A DNA stretch of 64,000 nucleotides from positions 310,001 through 374,000 of the forward strand of contig NZ_WEHU01000001.1 of the NCBI RefSeq assembly GCF_009183415.1. Direction: 5' to 3'. Below, piece after piece: positions 1-9,024 of this stretch. Source of the DNA: Bacillus sp. B1-b2 (GTDB lineage Bacteria > Bacillota > Bacilli > Bacillales > Cytobacillaceae). A program made the position numbers and the translations under genes. Numbering within the stretch: the first letter of the stretch is position 1; each line of letters begins with the position of its first letter. Under the pieces are notes generated by a model. The model worked only from the letters and a program-made list of their open reading frames with translations. It was not told the origin of the DNA and searched no databases.

Positions 1-2
1 TA

Positions 3-119
3 ACGGCAAATAACGTATACTTTGTTATTAATATGCCATTTAGGCAAATTGACCGCTTTACAGGCGGAAAAGTGAGTAAAAAAAATGTGGAGAGATTGCT
101 ACGTTGGATAAATCGATAA
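3..119 (+). CDS. C-terminal end of an unidentified protein (cut by window edge)
   Basis: An open frame enters from the left edge and gives 38 residues before a TAA stop. The tail is basic and amphipathic (ends VERLLRWINR). I do not recognise the family. The coding reading rests only on the open frame and plausible composition; the sequence downstream is decayed, so this may be the end of a mobile or degraded gene. Confidence 0.4.
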   Translation, partial: TANNVYFVINMPFRQIDRFTGGKVSKKNVERLLRWINR

Positions 120-130
120 CGAGATTTCAC

Positions 131-353
131 TTAACCCTTTATCATAATTAGTTTATTCACGAATGGTAATTGATTAAGAACTACATTTACTTCTTGTTCT
201 ACCTTTTCTTACTGTTTAACGGCTAGGTCATATTCTTCTAACATGGGGAAATTTATAGGCATCAAGTGTTTATCTCGTTTCAATAGAAGGTTTTGCTAGA
301 TGTTCTGTAATGAGTTTTTTAAGTCCAGTTTGTCTCTTCATTATTGTTTCCAT
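131..353 (-). pseudogene. Degraded small ORF, unknown family
   Basis: On the minus strand an ATG at 353 opens a 27-codon frame ending in KPSIETR. A one-base shift restores a second readable stretch (RDKHLMPINFPMLEEYD), which meets one in-frame stop and then continues to a stop at 131-133 (VEQEVNVVLNQLPFVNK). The protein-like character across a frameshift and a stop suggests a decayed gene. I cannot name the family, and chance cannot be excluded. Confidence 0.3.
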
Positions 354-433
354 CTAGAAGTGACATTTAGTGACTTATAGAAAAATATCTTTAAGAAGCA
401 ATATATTTGGATGAAATGGAAAAGGACGATAAA

Positions 434-467
434 CAAGAGGTTGGATTGTATTAAATCCCACCTCTTG
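434..467 (-). terminator. Rho-independent terminator of the methyltransferase gene
   Basis: CAAGAGGT and ACCTCTTG form the outer stem, extended by GGATT/AATCC with a short loop. It lies directly downstream of the stop of the minus-strand gene ending at 493. Confidence 0.6.
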
Positions 468-492
468 ATTATTCTTAAAGATTATATAAATA

Positions 493-1044
493 TTATTTCT
501 TAACTGCATCCAAAATTAAAGATGGAAAAACTAACTTCTCCCCCTGATTCCTAGGATCAAATTTCTTCGATCGAAATATAACACCATCTTTACCATCCCA
601 ATCTACATGATGAAAGACTCCTAATTCGTCGCAATATTCGAGAAGTTTAATCTCGAACCCAGCTTCTTCAAACAACTTTGTTAAAGAATGATAGTTATGT
701 ACAATTTTATGACTATAAGCTGGATGATCAATTGGCCCAGGTCCACCAACTTTTATAATGTCTTGATAGCCTTCATCAGGAAAGTATCCATCTGGGACAG
801 CACATCGAATATAACCTGTTGGTTTTAAATAGGAATAACATAATGAAGCTGCTTTTACTCCCTCACCATAGCTTAAATGTTCCCAAACATGCTCAGCTAG
901 AATAGCACTGATAGAGCCATAGGGATAAGCCTTCCACGTGTCCTCATTTAATAAGTTTAATTCCTCTTCTTGTGTATGTATCCAACCAGGATTATTTCTA
1001 TATTTACCTGCACCTATTACTAATTTTATGGAGTCTTCTTTCAT
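493..1044 (-). CDS. SAM-dependent methyltransferase-like protein
   Basis: This gives a protein of about 183 aa. The N-terminus has the glycine-rich SAM motif KLVIGAGKYRNNPGW, followed by AEHVWEHL (the position of the acidic post-beta4 motif) and LKPTGYIRCAVPDG, matching predicted class I methyltransferases of the Methyltransf_11 type. The substrate is unknown. I placed the start at the ATG at 1044 because GGTGG lies 5 nt upstream; a GTG at 1053 is an alternative. It stands alone, with its own terminator downstream and the chemoreceptor gene divergent from it. Confidence 0.75.
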   Translation of the reverse strand: MKEDSIKLVIGAGKYRNNPGWIHTQEEELNLLNEDTWKAYPYGSISAILAEHVWEHLSYGEGVKAASLCYSYLKPTGYIRCAVPDGYFPDEGYQDIIKVGGPGPIDHPAYSHKIVHNYHSLTKLFEEAGFEIKLLEYCDELGVFHHVDWDGKDGVIFRSKKFDPRNQGEKLVFPSLILDAVKK

Positions 1045-1257
1045 TTTATCCACCCATCCTAGTATTTTCCTATAATCCTAATATATAGAATTATCGTTTT
1101 AGGTACAATAAAAATTGTTAACGTGTAACAAGGGAAAATATGTCTAAAAGCATAGGAAGAAATTCCTGTTTCATATAAAATAGGATTATAGTTTACAAAT
1201 AGCGCTAGCAAATGAAAATGGTTGTATGCGCATACAACGAAAAGGAAGCGGATACAT

Positions 1258-3297
1258 ATGAAAATGAAAAAATATAAAGAAAACCTAAACGTTAAAAAAA
1301 TGAAAAGTAGATTACGACATACTTTTACTCGAAATAAAGATAAAAGTATCCCATTAAAGACAAAACTATTATTATCTTTTTTAGCTATATTACTAATACC
1401 AAGTCTGTTAATAGGTACATTTTCTTTCCAATCTGCAAATAAGCAAATGGAGAAAGATTTTATATCAAGCGCCACCACAAATCTCTCGATGCTTGATACA
1501 TCTATAACGAACTTATTTTCAACTAAGATATACGATCTTAATGCATTAACGGAAGCTATATCTAAAGATATCTTAGAAAGTGAAAGTGTTCGAATCGAAC
1601 AAGATCTAAGTTCATATAGTAAGACACATCCTGAGGTTTCCAGTATTTATTTAGGAACAGATGCAGGTAGATTCATTCAGAAATCAATAGAAGAAACAGA
1701 AGATAAAATGGATCCTAGACTTAGAGATTGGTATAAAGCTGCTGTTAATCAAAAAGGAGAAGCGGTGATTATGGACCCTTATGTATCACCTGTTTCAGGG
1801 AAAATGGTAATCACCTTAGCTAAGACTATATCCGATCATACTGGTGTTATGGCCATTACAATGAACCTCGATTATTTAAAAGAACTATCCAATGACGTAA
1901 CATTTGGGAAACATGGTTATGTGATTTTACTTGATCAAAAGAAACGCTTTATTGTCCATCCAACAGAAAAAGAAGGAGATATCTTTAAGAATTCCTTCTA
2001 TGAAACCCTATATAATAAAGAATCAGGACAACTGGATTACTCTCTCGAGGGAGTTAGTAAGAAAATGGTGTACCAAACGAATGAATTGACTGGGTGGAAA
2101 CTGGCAGGAACGATGGATCAATCAGAATTAGTAAATAATTCTAAAGAACTTATGTATACAAATATCATCATAATAATAGCATCTATTGTGCTTGGGGGAA
2201 TCTTTCTTTTCTTTCTAACAGCTTCCATCATAAACCCAATAAAGAAATTAAAAAACCAAGCTGTCACGGTAAGTAAAGGAGATCTAACACAGCAAATTAG
2301 TATAAAATCTAATGATGAGCTTGGAGAACTTGGCGGTGCATTTAACCAAATGCAAAGTAATCTTCAGTTGCTTATCCAAAATATCGAAGAGAGTGCCAAT
2401 AATGTAGCTGTTTCAGCCAATCAGCTATCGAACAGTTCATATGAAGCAAGCATTGCGTCAGAGCATGTAACGAATACGATTCAACAAGTTGCAAGTGGGG
2501 CAGAAATTCAACTAAAAGGATTAGAAACTAATTCTGTAGAATTAGCATCTGTTCTAGAAGGAACGAACATTATTGTTACACAAAGTAATGCTGTGGAAAC
2601 TCTTTCAAAAAAAGCACTTTGGAAAGCTAGTGATGGTGAGGGAGCAATTAAAGCTACTTCTGTTTCAATGAGAAATATAAACGATACAGTGATGGAAACA
2701 AATAAAATGATTCAAGAATTGGTAATACGTTCAGAGAGTATTGAGAAAATAACCGAAAGCATAACAGCGATGGCTGAACAAACAAATTTACTTGCATTGA
2801 ATGCAAGTATTGAAGCAGCAAGGGCTGGAGAAAAAGGAAAAGGCTTTGCTGTCGTTGCTAATGAGGTTCGCAAGCTAGCTGAACAATCTAGAGTTTCCGC
2901 AAAAGAAATTGCATTTTTAATAGAGAATGTAAAGGATACAACAGAAAATACGGTTAAAAGAATAGAGGAAGTTTCTGACGCAGTAACAAAGGGACTAAGT
3001 GTAACTAATGAAGCAACATCTAAATTCCAAGAAATTGTTCAAAGCATGAATGAAATAACTCCTCATGTTGAAAAAGTTACTTCCACTTCTAATGAAATGG
3101 CGAGTACTATTAAGGACGTTAGTAATTCGGCTATTACTTTAACGAAGATTGCCTTCGAAAACGGTGGGAACTCAGAAGAAGTGGTTTCTTTAACAGAAGA
3201 ACAGTTAGCAGCCATGGAAGAGATTACAATGTCGGCGAAAAACTTAAAAGCTATGGCAGATCAATTAAAATCGAATATCCAACAATTTAACTATTAA
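1258..3297 (+). CDS. Methyl-accepting chemotaxis protein with Cache sensor
   Basis: The chemoreceptor is about 679 aa. A basic N-terminal tail leads to TM1 (about residues 36-57), then an extracellular Cache-type ligand domain, TM2 (about 302-322), a HAMP domain, and a long cytoplasmic coiled coil. Its hairpin tip near residues 506-545 carries the canonical [19 protein letters not shown] and [15 protein letters not shown] motifs that bind CheA/CheW. The ligand is unknown. The ATG at 1258 follows AAGGAAG with 10-nt spacing; an upstream in-frame ATG at 1222 lacks a good site. A hairpin terminator at 3315-3360 follows. The gene is intact, unlike the chemoreceptor fragment at 21104. Confidence 0.92.
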   Translation: MKMKKYKENLNVKKMKSRLRHTFTRNKDKSIPLKTKLLLSFLAILLIPSLLIGTFSFQSANKQMEKDFISSATTNLSMLDTSITNLFSTKIYDLNALTEAISKDILESESVRIEQDLSSYSKTHPEVSSIYLGTDAGRFIQKSIEETEDKMDPRLRDWYKAAVNQKGEAVIMDPYVSPVSGKMVITLAKTISDHTGVMAITMNLDYLKELSNDVTFGKHGYVILLDQKKRFIVHPTEKEGDIFKNSFYETLYNKESGQLDYSLEGVSKKMVYQTNELTGWKLAGTMDQSELVNNSKELMYTNIIIIIASIVLGGIFLFFLTASIINPIKKLKNQAVTVSKGDLTQQISIKSNDELGELGGAFNQMQSNLQLLIQNIEESANNVAVSANQLSNSSYEASIASEHVTNTIQQVASGAEIQLKGLETNSVELASVLEGTNIIVTQSNAVETLSKKALWKASDGEGAIKATSVSMRNINDTVMETNKMIQELVIRSESIEKITESITAMAEQTNLLALNASIEAARAGEKGKGFAVVANEVRKLAEQSRVSAKEIAFLIENVKDTTENTVKRIEEVSDAVTKGLSVTNEATSKFQEIVQSMNEITPHVEKVTSTSNEMASTIKDVSNSAITLTKIAFENGGNSEEVVSLTEEQLAAMEEITMSAKNLKAMADQLKSNIQQFNY

Positions 3298-3314
3298 TTG
3301 TCATAAACAGTAAG

Positions 3315-3360
3315 CCTTCTACATACAGTAGCTTTAATGAGTGTATGTAGGAGGTTTTTT
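3315..3360 (+). terminator. Terminator hairpin containing the Shine-Dalgarno of the next gene
   Basis: A 13-bp stem (3315-3327 with 3342-3354, one G-U pair, 14-nt loop) is followed by six T residues at 3355-3360. The 3' arm contains AGGAGG at 3349-3354, the only ribosome-binding site for the ATG at 3362. The structure could end chemoreceptor transcripts and also hide the translation start of the CobW-type gene. Confidence 0.8.
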
Positions 3361-3361
3361 C

Positions 3362-4297
3362 ATGAAAAAGGTAGATGTATTTTTAATAAATGGATTTTTA
3401 GGAAGTGGTAAAACAACTCTCCTCTTAAAAATGATGGCATACTTTAAAAGCAAACAAAAAAAATATGCAATTATATTAAATGAATTAGGAAATGTAAATA
3501 TGGAAAAGCATCTATTTGAAGATGAATCGTTATATGAGTTATTAAACGGCTGTATTTGCTGCTCAATAAAAGAAGATCTTAGAGGGACATTGAATGAACT
3601 AACAGAACTTGTTCATAAAGAAAATATAGAAGTAATATTACTAGAAGGAACTGGTGTGGCAAATCCGTCTGAAATAATGGAAACCTTCCAGGAACCTGTA
3701 TATGCGGAAATCTATCATATTGCGGAAAGTATTTGCGTCATAGATGGATTGCATTTAACAGAGTACACAAGTGTATTTTCTAGTAGTAAAGAAGTAAGAC
3801 AGCTTCAACAAGAACAAATTGCAAATGGGAGTTTACTAGTATTAAATAAAGTAGATCAGCTTGTAAGTTCAATAGCAAAAGAAAAAGTCGAGAAGAAAAT
3901 TAGAAAATATAATAAAAACGCTCCCTTAATAGAAAGTAATTATGGAGATGGAGTAACAGACTATATAGAGAGAAATCATAACACTAAATCTATTTTGTTT
4001 AATGACTCTTCTATACATTCCCACCACCATCATCACCACCATCATATAAAAGCAATAAAGATGGAGCAATCAGGTGCACTAACAAAAATGGAGTTAAGAG
4101 AATTCTTAAAACAGTATCAAGAAAAGCTTTTAAGAGCTAAAGGAACGATAAAAAATAAGTATGATCAAAAATGGTACCATTTTCAATATGCTTCCGGCTT
4201 ACTAGAATGGGAGAAATTAAAGATACAGCCTAACAGAGTTAGTGGCGAAATTATATTAATCGGTGAAAAATTGAAAAAAGAAGAAGTTCATATATAA
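3362..4297 (+). CDS. CobW/G3E-family GTPase, putative metal chaperone (YciC-like)
   Basis: This protein of about 311 aa starts with the P-loop GFLGSGKTTLLL, followed by the metal-binding CxCC motif (GCICCS, about residues 63-68), a DGLHL switch region, and NKVD for guanine specificity. A run of nine consecutive histidines after HS (about residues 219-230) sits in the inter-domain linker and should bind Zn, Ni or Co. A CobW C-terminal domain follows. The genes after it resemble B. subtilis YcgR and YcgQ, which with YciC belong to the Zur regulon, so zinc homeostasis is the best inference. I saw no clear Zur box upstream. Its ribosome-binding site lies inside the preceding terminator hairpin. 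Confidence 0.87.
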   Translation: MKKVDVFLINGFLGSGKTTLLLKMMAYFKSKQKKYAIILNELGNVNMEKHLFEDESLYELLNGCICCSIKEDLRGTLNELTELVHKENIEVILLEGTGVANPSEIMETFQEPVYAEIYHIAESICVIDGLHLTEYTSVFSSSKEVRQLQQEQIANGSLLVLNKVDQLVSSIAKEKVEKKIRKYNKNAPLIESNYGDGVTDYIERNHNTKSILFNDSSIHSHHHHHHHHIKAIKMEQSGALTKMELREFLKQYQEKLLRAKGTIKNKYDQKWYHFQYASGLLEWEKLKIQPNRVSGEIILIGEKLKKEEVHI

Positions 4298-4301
4298 GAG
4301 A

Positions 4302-4345
4302 AAGTGTCTACGAGGAGGTGTTCTATTCTTTTAGGCACTTTTTTT
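4302..4345 (+). terminator. Terminator after the CobW-type gene
   Basis: AAGTGTCTA pairs imperfectly with TAGGCACTT and is followed by a run of seven T. It separates the GTPase gene from the permease gene. Confidence 0.6.
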
Positions 4346-4421
4346 AACATAAGAGAGAGAGGACAAGCATATATTTCTAGTAAAGTCATAGTTGATAAAT
4401 AATAAAGAAGAGGAGTATATC

Positions 4422-5429
4422 ATGTCTATCCCTACTCGTATAAAGGATTTATTTATATTTAGTTTGTTTTTACTGATGATGTATCTGTTCTTTTTTGGTG
4501 ACATATATGTGGCGGAAAAAATGAATTACGTTTTACCAGATAATATAAAAACAATGTTTATATTATTTTTAGGAATTTTACTAGAAGCTCTACCTTTTCT
4601 ATTATTAGGTGCGATTGCATCTTCTATTATTAATGTTTATGTATCGGAGGAAATGATTGCGAGAATTATTCCGAAAAATCCCTTCTTAGCGATTGGGGTA
4701 GGGATTGTTGCTGCTGTTATTACACCTGTTTGTGAATGTGCAATTATTCCTGTTGTAAGAAGGCTTATTCAAAAAGGGGTACCTCTTCATGTTGGTGTAG
4801 TGTTATTAATGGGTGCTCCTATTTTAAATTTTATCGTTTTTGGAAGTACTCTCTATGCTTTCCAGACAAATCTTTCTATTGTATATGCTAGATTCATTAT
4901 TTGTATTCTAGCTAGTATTATTGTTAGTATCTTCATATATTTTCATTTTTCTAAACAAAAAGTATTAAAAACACAAAAAGAAGATTTGATGAGTGCTCCT
5001 GCTGTCAATATGAATAAAGGAGATTCTAAGTGGAAGGGAATCTTACATCATACTTGTCATGAGTTTTTTGCAATAGGTAAATATTTCATTATCGGAGCAT
5101 GTTTTGCAAGTATTGCACAAGTATATTTGAAAAATAGTATCTTTGCAGAAGCGGGAGACTCTACTCTACAAGGAACTGCTATTATGATGGGACTAGCTTA
5201 TGTACTTTCATTATGTTCGGAAGCAGATGCCTTTGTTGCAGCTTCATTCTCTAAAATGTTTACACCAGGGGCTATCATTGGATTTTTAGTTTATGGTCCT
5301 ATCCTTGATTTTAAAAATACGCTCGTTATGTTAGGAACGTTTAAATGGAGATTTGTACTAAGCTTTATTGCACTTGTTACTATTGTTGTTTATATTCTAT
5401 CGGTTTTAGCAGGGGTGTTTATAATTTAA
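4422..5429 (+). CDS. UPF0718-family permease (YcgR-like)
   Basis: This is a polytopic membrane protein of about 335 aa with some eight predicted helices. The family's two conserved motifs are present: PVCECAIIPVVRR in the first half and CSEADAFVAAS in the second, in an internally duplicated permease fold. The start is ATG 4422 after GAGGAG; an upstream TTG at 4392 lacks a site. It lies 22 bp before a TIGR03943-type gene, the same pair as B. subtilis ycgR and ycgQ. Transport of a metal or related solute together with the upstream CobW-type protein is inferred from this context. Confidence 0.82.
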   Translation: MSIPTRIKDLFIFSLFLLMMYLFFFGDIYVAEKMNYVLPDNIKTMFILFLGILLEALPFLLLGAIASSIINVYVSEEMIARIIPKNPFLAIGVGIVAAVITPVCECAIIPVVRRLIQKGVPLHVGVVLLMGAPILNFIVFGSTLYAFQTNLSIVYARFIICILASIIVSIFIYFHFSKQKVLKTQKEDLMSAPAVNMNKGDSKWKGILHHTCHEFFAIGKYFIIGACFASIAQVYLKNSIFAEAGDSTLQGTAIMMGLAYVLSLCSEADAFVAASFSKMFTPGAIIGFLVYGPILDFKNTLVMLGTFKWRFVLSFIALVTIVVYILSVLAGVFII

Positions 5430-5451
5430 TAGAAAAGGGGGGGAGATTTAT

Positions 5452-6228
5452 ATGAAAATAAAGTGGAGTCCTACCTGGCAGCTAGCAAATGAGCTTCAGG
5501 GAATAGTGCTAATTGGCTTTAGCCTTCTCATTTTTAAATTATTAGTTAAGGGAGAAATGATTGCTCTTGTTGCTCCTAAGATGGTCCCATACCTATTTGT
5601 TTCCATGACTTTTATGTTTTTATTAGGTTTCTTTAGGCTCCTTAATAGTAATTTAAAGGGTGCAGATTGTGATTGTGACGTATGTGATGAAAATGTTCCA
5701 CCCTTAAAACTAGCATTATCTTATTTATTATTCTTTAGTCCATTGTTTTTATTTTTCACTCTTCCCGATCTTTCTATTAATAAAGATTTATTGCCTAATC
5801 TTGAATATGAAAAAGGAATATCTACATTACCTAGTATTGTTTTAAAGGAACAGAGTTTTCATCAAGAAGATAGTATTCAAGTGACGGAAGAGAACTTTTT
5901 CCAGGTGATGGACCAGCTTAATACAAATCTTGATTCCATGCAAGGAAAAGAAATTAGTATGATGGGCTTTATCCATCGAGAGAAGTCATTTTCAAGTGAG
6001 GAAGCAGTGATTGCAAGAAATGCTATGACCCACTGTATAGCTGATTTATCTATTTATGGTTATATGATAAAAGGAGATGTTGGTGCACTAACAAGTGAGC
6101 ATTGGTATGAAATTGTGGGAACAATTGAAAAACAGGAGATAGATGGAGAAGTCATGCCAGTAATAAATGTACAAAGTGCGAGTAATACAAAGGAGCCACA
6201 AGAAGAATATATCTATCCACTATATTAG
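5452..6228 (+). CDS. TIGR03943-family membrane protein (YcgQ-like)
   Basis: This protein has 258 aa. Three hydrophobic segments lie in the first ~115 residues, with a short Cys/Asp cluster between them (CDCDVC) that could bind metal. A soluble C-terminal half contains NAMTHCIADL and ends in IYPLY. The family is the usual partner of UPF0718 permeases, and the short gap after the permease gene with AGGGGGGGAG before the ATG supports co-transcription. The precise function is unknown. The gene is complete and is followed by the TPP riboswitch leader. Confidence 0.8.
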   Translation: MKIKWSPTWQLANELQGIVLIGFSLLIFKLLVKGEMIALVAPKMVPYLFVSMTFMFLLGFFRLLNSNLKGADCDCDVCDENVPPLKLALSYLLFFSPLFLFFTLPDLSINKDLLPNLEYEKGISTLPSIVLKEQSFHQEDSIQVTEENFFQVMDQLNTNLDSMQGKEISMMGFIHREKSFSSEEAVIARNAMTHCIADLSIYGYMIKGDVGALTSEHWYEIVGTIEKQEIDGEVMPVINVQSASNTKEPQEEYIYPLY

Positions 6229-6280
6229 TATTCTTGCATATTCTTTCCAAATTAGTTAAGATAAAAATATAATTCTATAT

Positions 6281-6366
6281 TTCGGGGGCTTGTGGAATCA
6301 GGCTGAGAGTATGGCTATACTGCCATTGACCGTATGAACCTGTTGGGTAATGCCAGTGTAGGGAGG
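6281..6366 (+). promoter_or_regulatory. TPP riboswitch (THI element)
   Basis: The conserved THI-box blocks appear in order: GGGGGCTTGTG, CTGAGAGTATG, GACCGTATGAACCTG and GGGTAATGCCAGTGTAGGGA. These form the pyrimidine- and pyrophosphate-sensing helices of the TPP aptamer. It lies upstream of thiM-thiD-thiE, so thiamine pyrophosphate should repress the operon. Confidence 0.95.
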
Positions 6367-6378
6367 TGTATGTCAAAT

Positions 6379-6410
6379 AAACACTTTGATTTTAGCGTAG
6401 TGTTTTTATT
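6379..6410 (+). terminator. Riboswitch expression-platform terminator
   Basis: AAACACT (6379-6385) pairs with AGTGTTT (6399-6405) and is followed by a T-rich tract. It starts 13 nt after the TPP aptamer, as expected for a riboswitch-controlled terminator. Confidence 0.75.
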
Positions 6411-6412
6411 TT

Positions 6413-6486
6413 GCCATAATTGTTCACTTTTTTTATAACCTCCCACTTAGGTAGTTTATGAAAGAATGTACAATTATGGCTTTTTT
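6413..6486 (+). terminator. Second, long-loop terminator before thiM
   Basis: GCCATAATTGT (6413-6423) pairs perfectly with ACAATTATGGC (6470-6480), followed by six T. The 46-nt loop holds a smaller hairpin (ACCT...AGGT). It stands 37 bp upstream of the thiM start, so thiM transcripts must pass two terminators unless a promoter lies inside the leader. Confidence 0.7.
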
Positions 6487-6523
6487 ATTTATTTAAACTA
6501 AAAAACGGAAGGGATGGTTCAAA

Positions 6524-7348
6524 ATGACTAAAGTGAATATAGAAGCGATAACAGGTATTTTAACAAGAATAAGAGAGAAGGTTCCTCTTATTCATAATAT
6601 TACGAATGTAGTAGTAACGAACTTTACTGCCAATGGATTATTAGCCTTAGGTGCATCACCTGTCATGGCCTATGCACAAGAGGAAGTAGAAGAGATGGCA
6701 ACAATAGCAGATGCTCTAGTGCTCAATATAGGGACACTTACTAGAGAAAATGTGGAAAGTATGATACTTGCTGGTAAAGCAGCAAACATAGCAGGAACTC
6801 CTGTTGTGTTAGATCCAGTTGGTGCAGGGGCAACTACTTATCGCACACAATCGGTGCATCGTATATTAGAAGAAGTGAATGTAAGTCTGATAAGAGGAAA
6901 TGCCGCAGAAATTGCCAATGTAGCAGGCATTCAAGCGACAATGAGAGGCGTTGACTCTGTTATGGAGCAAGATAACCTAACCGTTGCTTATAAAGCCGCA
7001 AAATTATTGGAGATTCCCGTCATTATAACAGGGAAAGAAGATATAGTTACAGATGGAAAGGTAGCTTTTAGTTTGGGTAATGGAAGCCACATGTTAACAA
7101 AAGTAACAGGAGCAGGCTGTCTCCTTACAAGTATATTAGGAGCTTTTATTGCAGTAGAAGAGGATGTTTTAGTTGCGTCATTAGCAGGCATAACAACCTA
7201 CGGCATTGCCGCAGAGCTTGCTTATGAGAAAACGGGTGAGAATCCAGGTAGTTTTCAAGTGGAGCTATTAAATCAGTTAGCTAGGATTTCAGAATTGGAT
7301 ATCCAAAAAAGAATGAATATTAATAGAAGTGAGGGTGTATCTATATGA
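6524..7348 (+). CDS. thiM: Hydroxyethylthiazole kinase ThiM
   Basis: The enzyme phosphorylates 4-methyl-5-hydroxyethylthiazole in thiamine salvage. It has 274 aa, typical of the family. Recognisable signatures are the N-terminal PLIHNITN, the GASPVMAY strand, VLDPVGAGAT, and the kinase motif TGAGCLL with its catalytic Cys in the C-terminal half. SD GGAAGGGATGG precedes the ATG. It overlaps thiD by 4 nt and is the first gene of a salvage operon under the TPP riboswitch. Confidence 0.96.
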   Translation: MTKVNIEAITGILTRIREKVPLIHNITNVVVTNFTANGLLALGASPVMAYAQEEVEEMATIADALVLNIGTLTRENVESMILAGKAANIAGTPVVLDPVGAGATTYRTQSVHRILEEVNVSLIRGNAAEIANVAGIQATMRGVDSVMEQDNLTVAYKAAKLLEIPVIITGKEDIVTDGKVAFSLGNGSHMLTKVTGAGCLLTSILGAFIAVEEDVLVASLAGITTYGIAAELAYEKTGENPGSFQVELLNQLARISELDIQKRMNINRSEGVSI

Positions 7349-8157
7349 TTGTAAAAAAAGCCCTCACAATTGCAGGTTCTGATTCTAGCGGTGGAGCAGG
7401 TATACAGGCGGATTTGAAAACCTTTCAGGAACTAAAAGTGTATGGAATGAGTGTCATTACTGCCGTTACAGCGCAAAATACACTTGGTGTTAGCGGAGTA
7501 TACCCAATGAGTTTAGAAGCGATTGAGAAACAATTAGATTGTATTGCTGAAGACATACAACCAGATGCATTAAAGACGGGCATGTTATTTAATAATGAAA
7601 TTATTGAATTAGTTGCACACAAAGTGGAAGAGTACAAATGGACAAATTTTGTGATAGATCCTGTCATGATTGCAAAAGGAGGGGCTAATTTATTGCAACT
7701 AGAGGCCATCGAAGCAATGAAAAAACATTTGCTACCTCTAGCAACTATCATAACTCCGAATATACCAGAAGCAGAGGAACTAACTGGTAGGAAAATTAAT
7801 AGTTTAGATGATAGAAAAGAAGCAGCGAAAGAGCTAGTTAACATGGGTGTTTCTAATTGTATTATAAAAGGAGGACATGGAGTAGAAGAAGAAGCAATTG
7901 ACTTATTATATGATGGAAGTCATTTTTCCACTCTTTTAACGAGTAGAATACAAACAAAGAATACACATGGAACTGGTTGTACATTTTCTGCAGCTATTAC
8001 TGCATCCTTAGCTAAAGGCGACTCTTTGCTACAATCTTTTCAGAAAGCAAAAGAGTTTATTCATGCAGCAATAAAGAATGATCTGCATATTGGAAATGGC
8101 CATGGTCCAACAAATCATTGGGCATATAAGGAGTTGACTAGAAAGCATCTAGTTTAA
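7345..8157 (+). CDS. thiD: Hydroxymethylpyrimidine/phosphomethylpyrimidine kinase ThiD
   Basis: This is a 270-aa ribokinase-fold enzyme converting HMP to HMP-P and HMP-PP. Diagnostic motifs are IAGSDSSGGAGIQADLKTF at the N-terminus, DPVMIAKGG, TPNIPEAE, and the GTGCTFSAAI anion hole with catalytic residues near the C-terminus. Its ATG overlaps the thiM stop, indicating translational coupling. Together with ThiM and ThiE it lets the cell make thiamine phosphate from salvaged thiazole and pyrimidine. Confidence 0.96.
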   Translation: MIVKKALTIAGSDSSGGAGIQADLKTFQELKVYGMSVITAVTAQNTLGVSGVYPMSLEAIEKQLDCIAEDIQPDALKTGMLFNNEIIELVAHKVEEYKWTNFVIDPVMIAKGGANLLQLEAIEAMKKHLLPLATIITPNIPEAEELTGRKINSLDDRKEAAKELVNMGVSNCIIKGGHGVEEEAIDLLYDGSHFSTLLTSRIQTKNTHGTGCTFSAAITASLAKGDSLLQSFQKAKEFIHAAIKNDLHIGNGHGPTNHWAYKELTRKHLV

Positions 8158-8169
8158 AGGAGGAAAAGG

Positions 8170-8823
8170 GTGATTCATACAATAGATGAACTAAAACAAC
8201 AATTAAAAATCTACTTTATTATGGGCAGTAATAACACGCTGCAACAACCAGAAATAGTTTTAGATAAAGCAATTCGGGGAGGAGTTTCGATTTTTCAATT
8301 TAGAGAAAAAGGCATGGGATCTTTAAAAGGGAGAGAAAAACTGCAGCTTGCAAGTAAGCTCCAACATATATGTAGATTGAATAACGTTCCGTTTATCGTT
8401 AATGATGATATTGAACTTGCACTTGAATTAGAAGCGGACGGTGTACATATTGGGCAAGAAGATGCAAGTTGTATAGAAGTTAGAAAGTTAATAGGTAATA
8501 AAATACTTGGAGTTTCCACTCATAACCTTCAAGAAGTGGAAGAAGCCATTGAACATGGAGCTGATTATTTAGGTATTGGACCAATATTTCCTACAGAAAC
8601 TAAAAAGGACGCAAAAGCTGTTCAGGGAACTCAACTAATTGAAGAAATAAGAAACCTAAACATCTCTATTCCTATTGTAGGAATTGGCGGAATTACTCAT
8701 TTGAATGCACGCCAAGTCATTCATTCTGGAGCAGACGGAGTGGCTGTCATCTCAGAAATTAGTCAATCAAGTATCCCATTTGAACAGACGATGAAGTTAG
8801 CATCTGCTGTGTTTAATAAATAA
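8170..8823 (+). CDS. thiE: Thiamine-phosphate synthase ThiE
   Basis: A 217-aa TIM-barrel enzyme joins HMP-PP and thiazole phosphate. Visible motifs are QFREKG near the N-terminus, the diphosphate-binding NDDIELALE and DGVHIGQED, the GPIFPTETKKDA loop, and GIGGI before the C-terminal AVISEI. The start is a GTG preceded by AAAGGAGG. It lies 12 bp after thiD as the last gene of the thiMDE operon. Confidence 0.96.
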   Translation: MIHTIDELKQQLKIYFIMGSNNTLQQPEIVLDKAIRGGVSIFQFREKGMGSLKGREKLQLASKLQHICRLNNVPFIVNDDIELALELEADGVHIGQEDASCIEVRKLIGNKILGVSTHNLQEVEEAIEHGADYLGIGPIFPTETKKDAKAVQGTQLIEEIRNLNISIPIVGIGGITHLNARQVIHSGADGVAVISEISQSSIPFEQTMKLASAVFNK

Positions 8824-8891
8824 AAAGCGGAAGTATTAATAAGTCAATAGTTAAATATAATAGCTTTTTCAAAAAAATAGACATATACCCA

Positions 8892-8919
8892 ACCCAAAAA
8901 TACATTTCTGCATACGATA
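8892..8919 (+). promoter_or_regulatory. SigK-like sporulation promoter
   Basis: AC at 8892, a 17-nt spacer and CATACGATA (fits CATANNNTA) at 8911-8919 match the mother-cell SigK consensus. It lies upstream of the YjcZ-type gene, a family tied to sporulation. An inverted repeat ATTAACCA/TGGTTAAT at 8965-8991 lies between it and the gene. Confidence 0.45.
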
Positions 8920-9024
8920 ACATTGTATGAGAGAGCTAGATAAAAGAAAAAAAGCTCTTACCTCATTAACCAGGGCATTTAATTGGTTAATTATATTACA
9001 AAAATGAGAAAGGGAGATGTATTT

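Noticed and set aside
1059-1478. A 139-codon open frame on the minus strand overlapping the chemoreceptor start
   Set aside because: It is the antisense shadow of an AT-rich region and the chemoreceptor's signal region; no ribosome-binding site or recognisable family.
3298-3361. Zur operator before the CobW-type gene
   Set aside because: The related B. subtilis genes are Zur-controlled, but no TCGTAAT-type palindrome is visible here or at 4298-4421.
7425-7844. Long minus-strand frame inside thiD
   Set aside because: Cys/Ser-rich shadow of a well-supported kinase gene.
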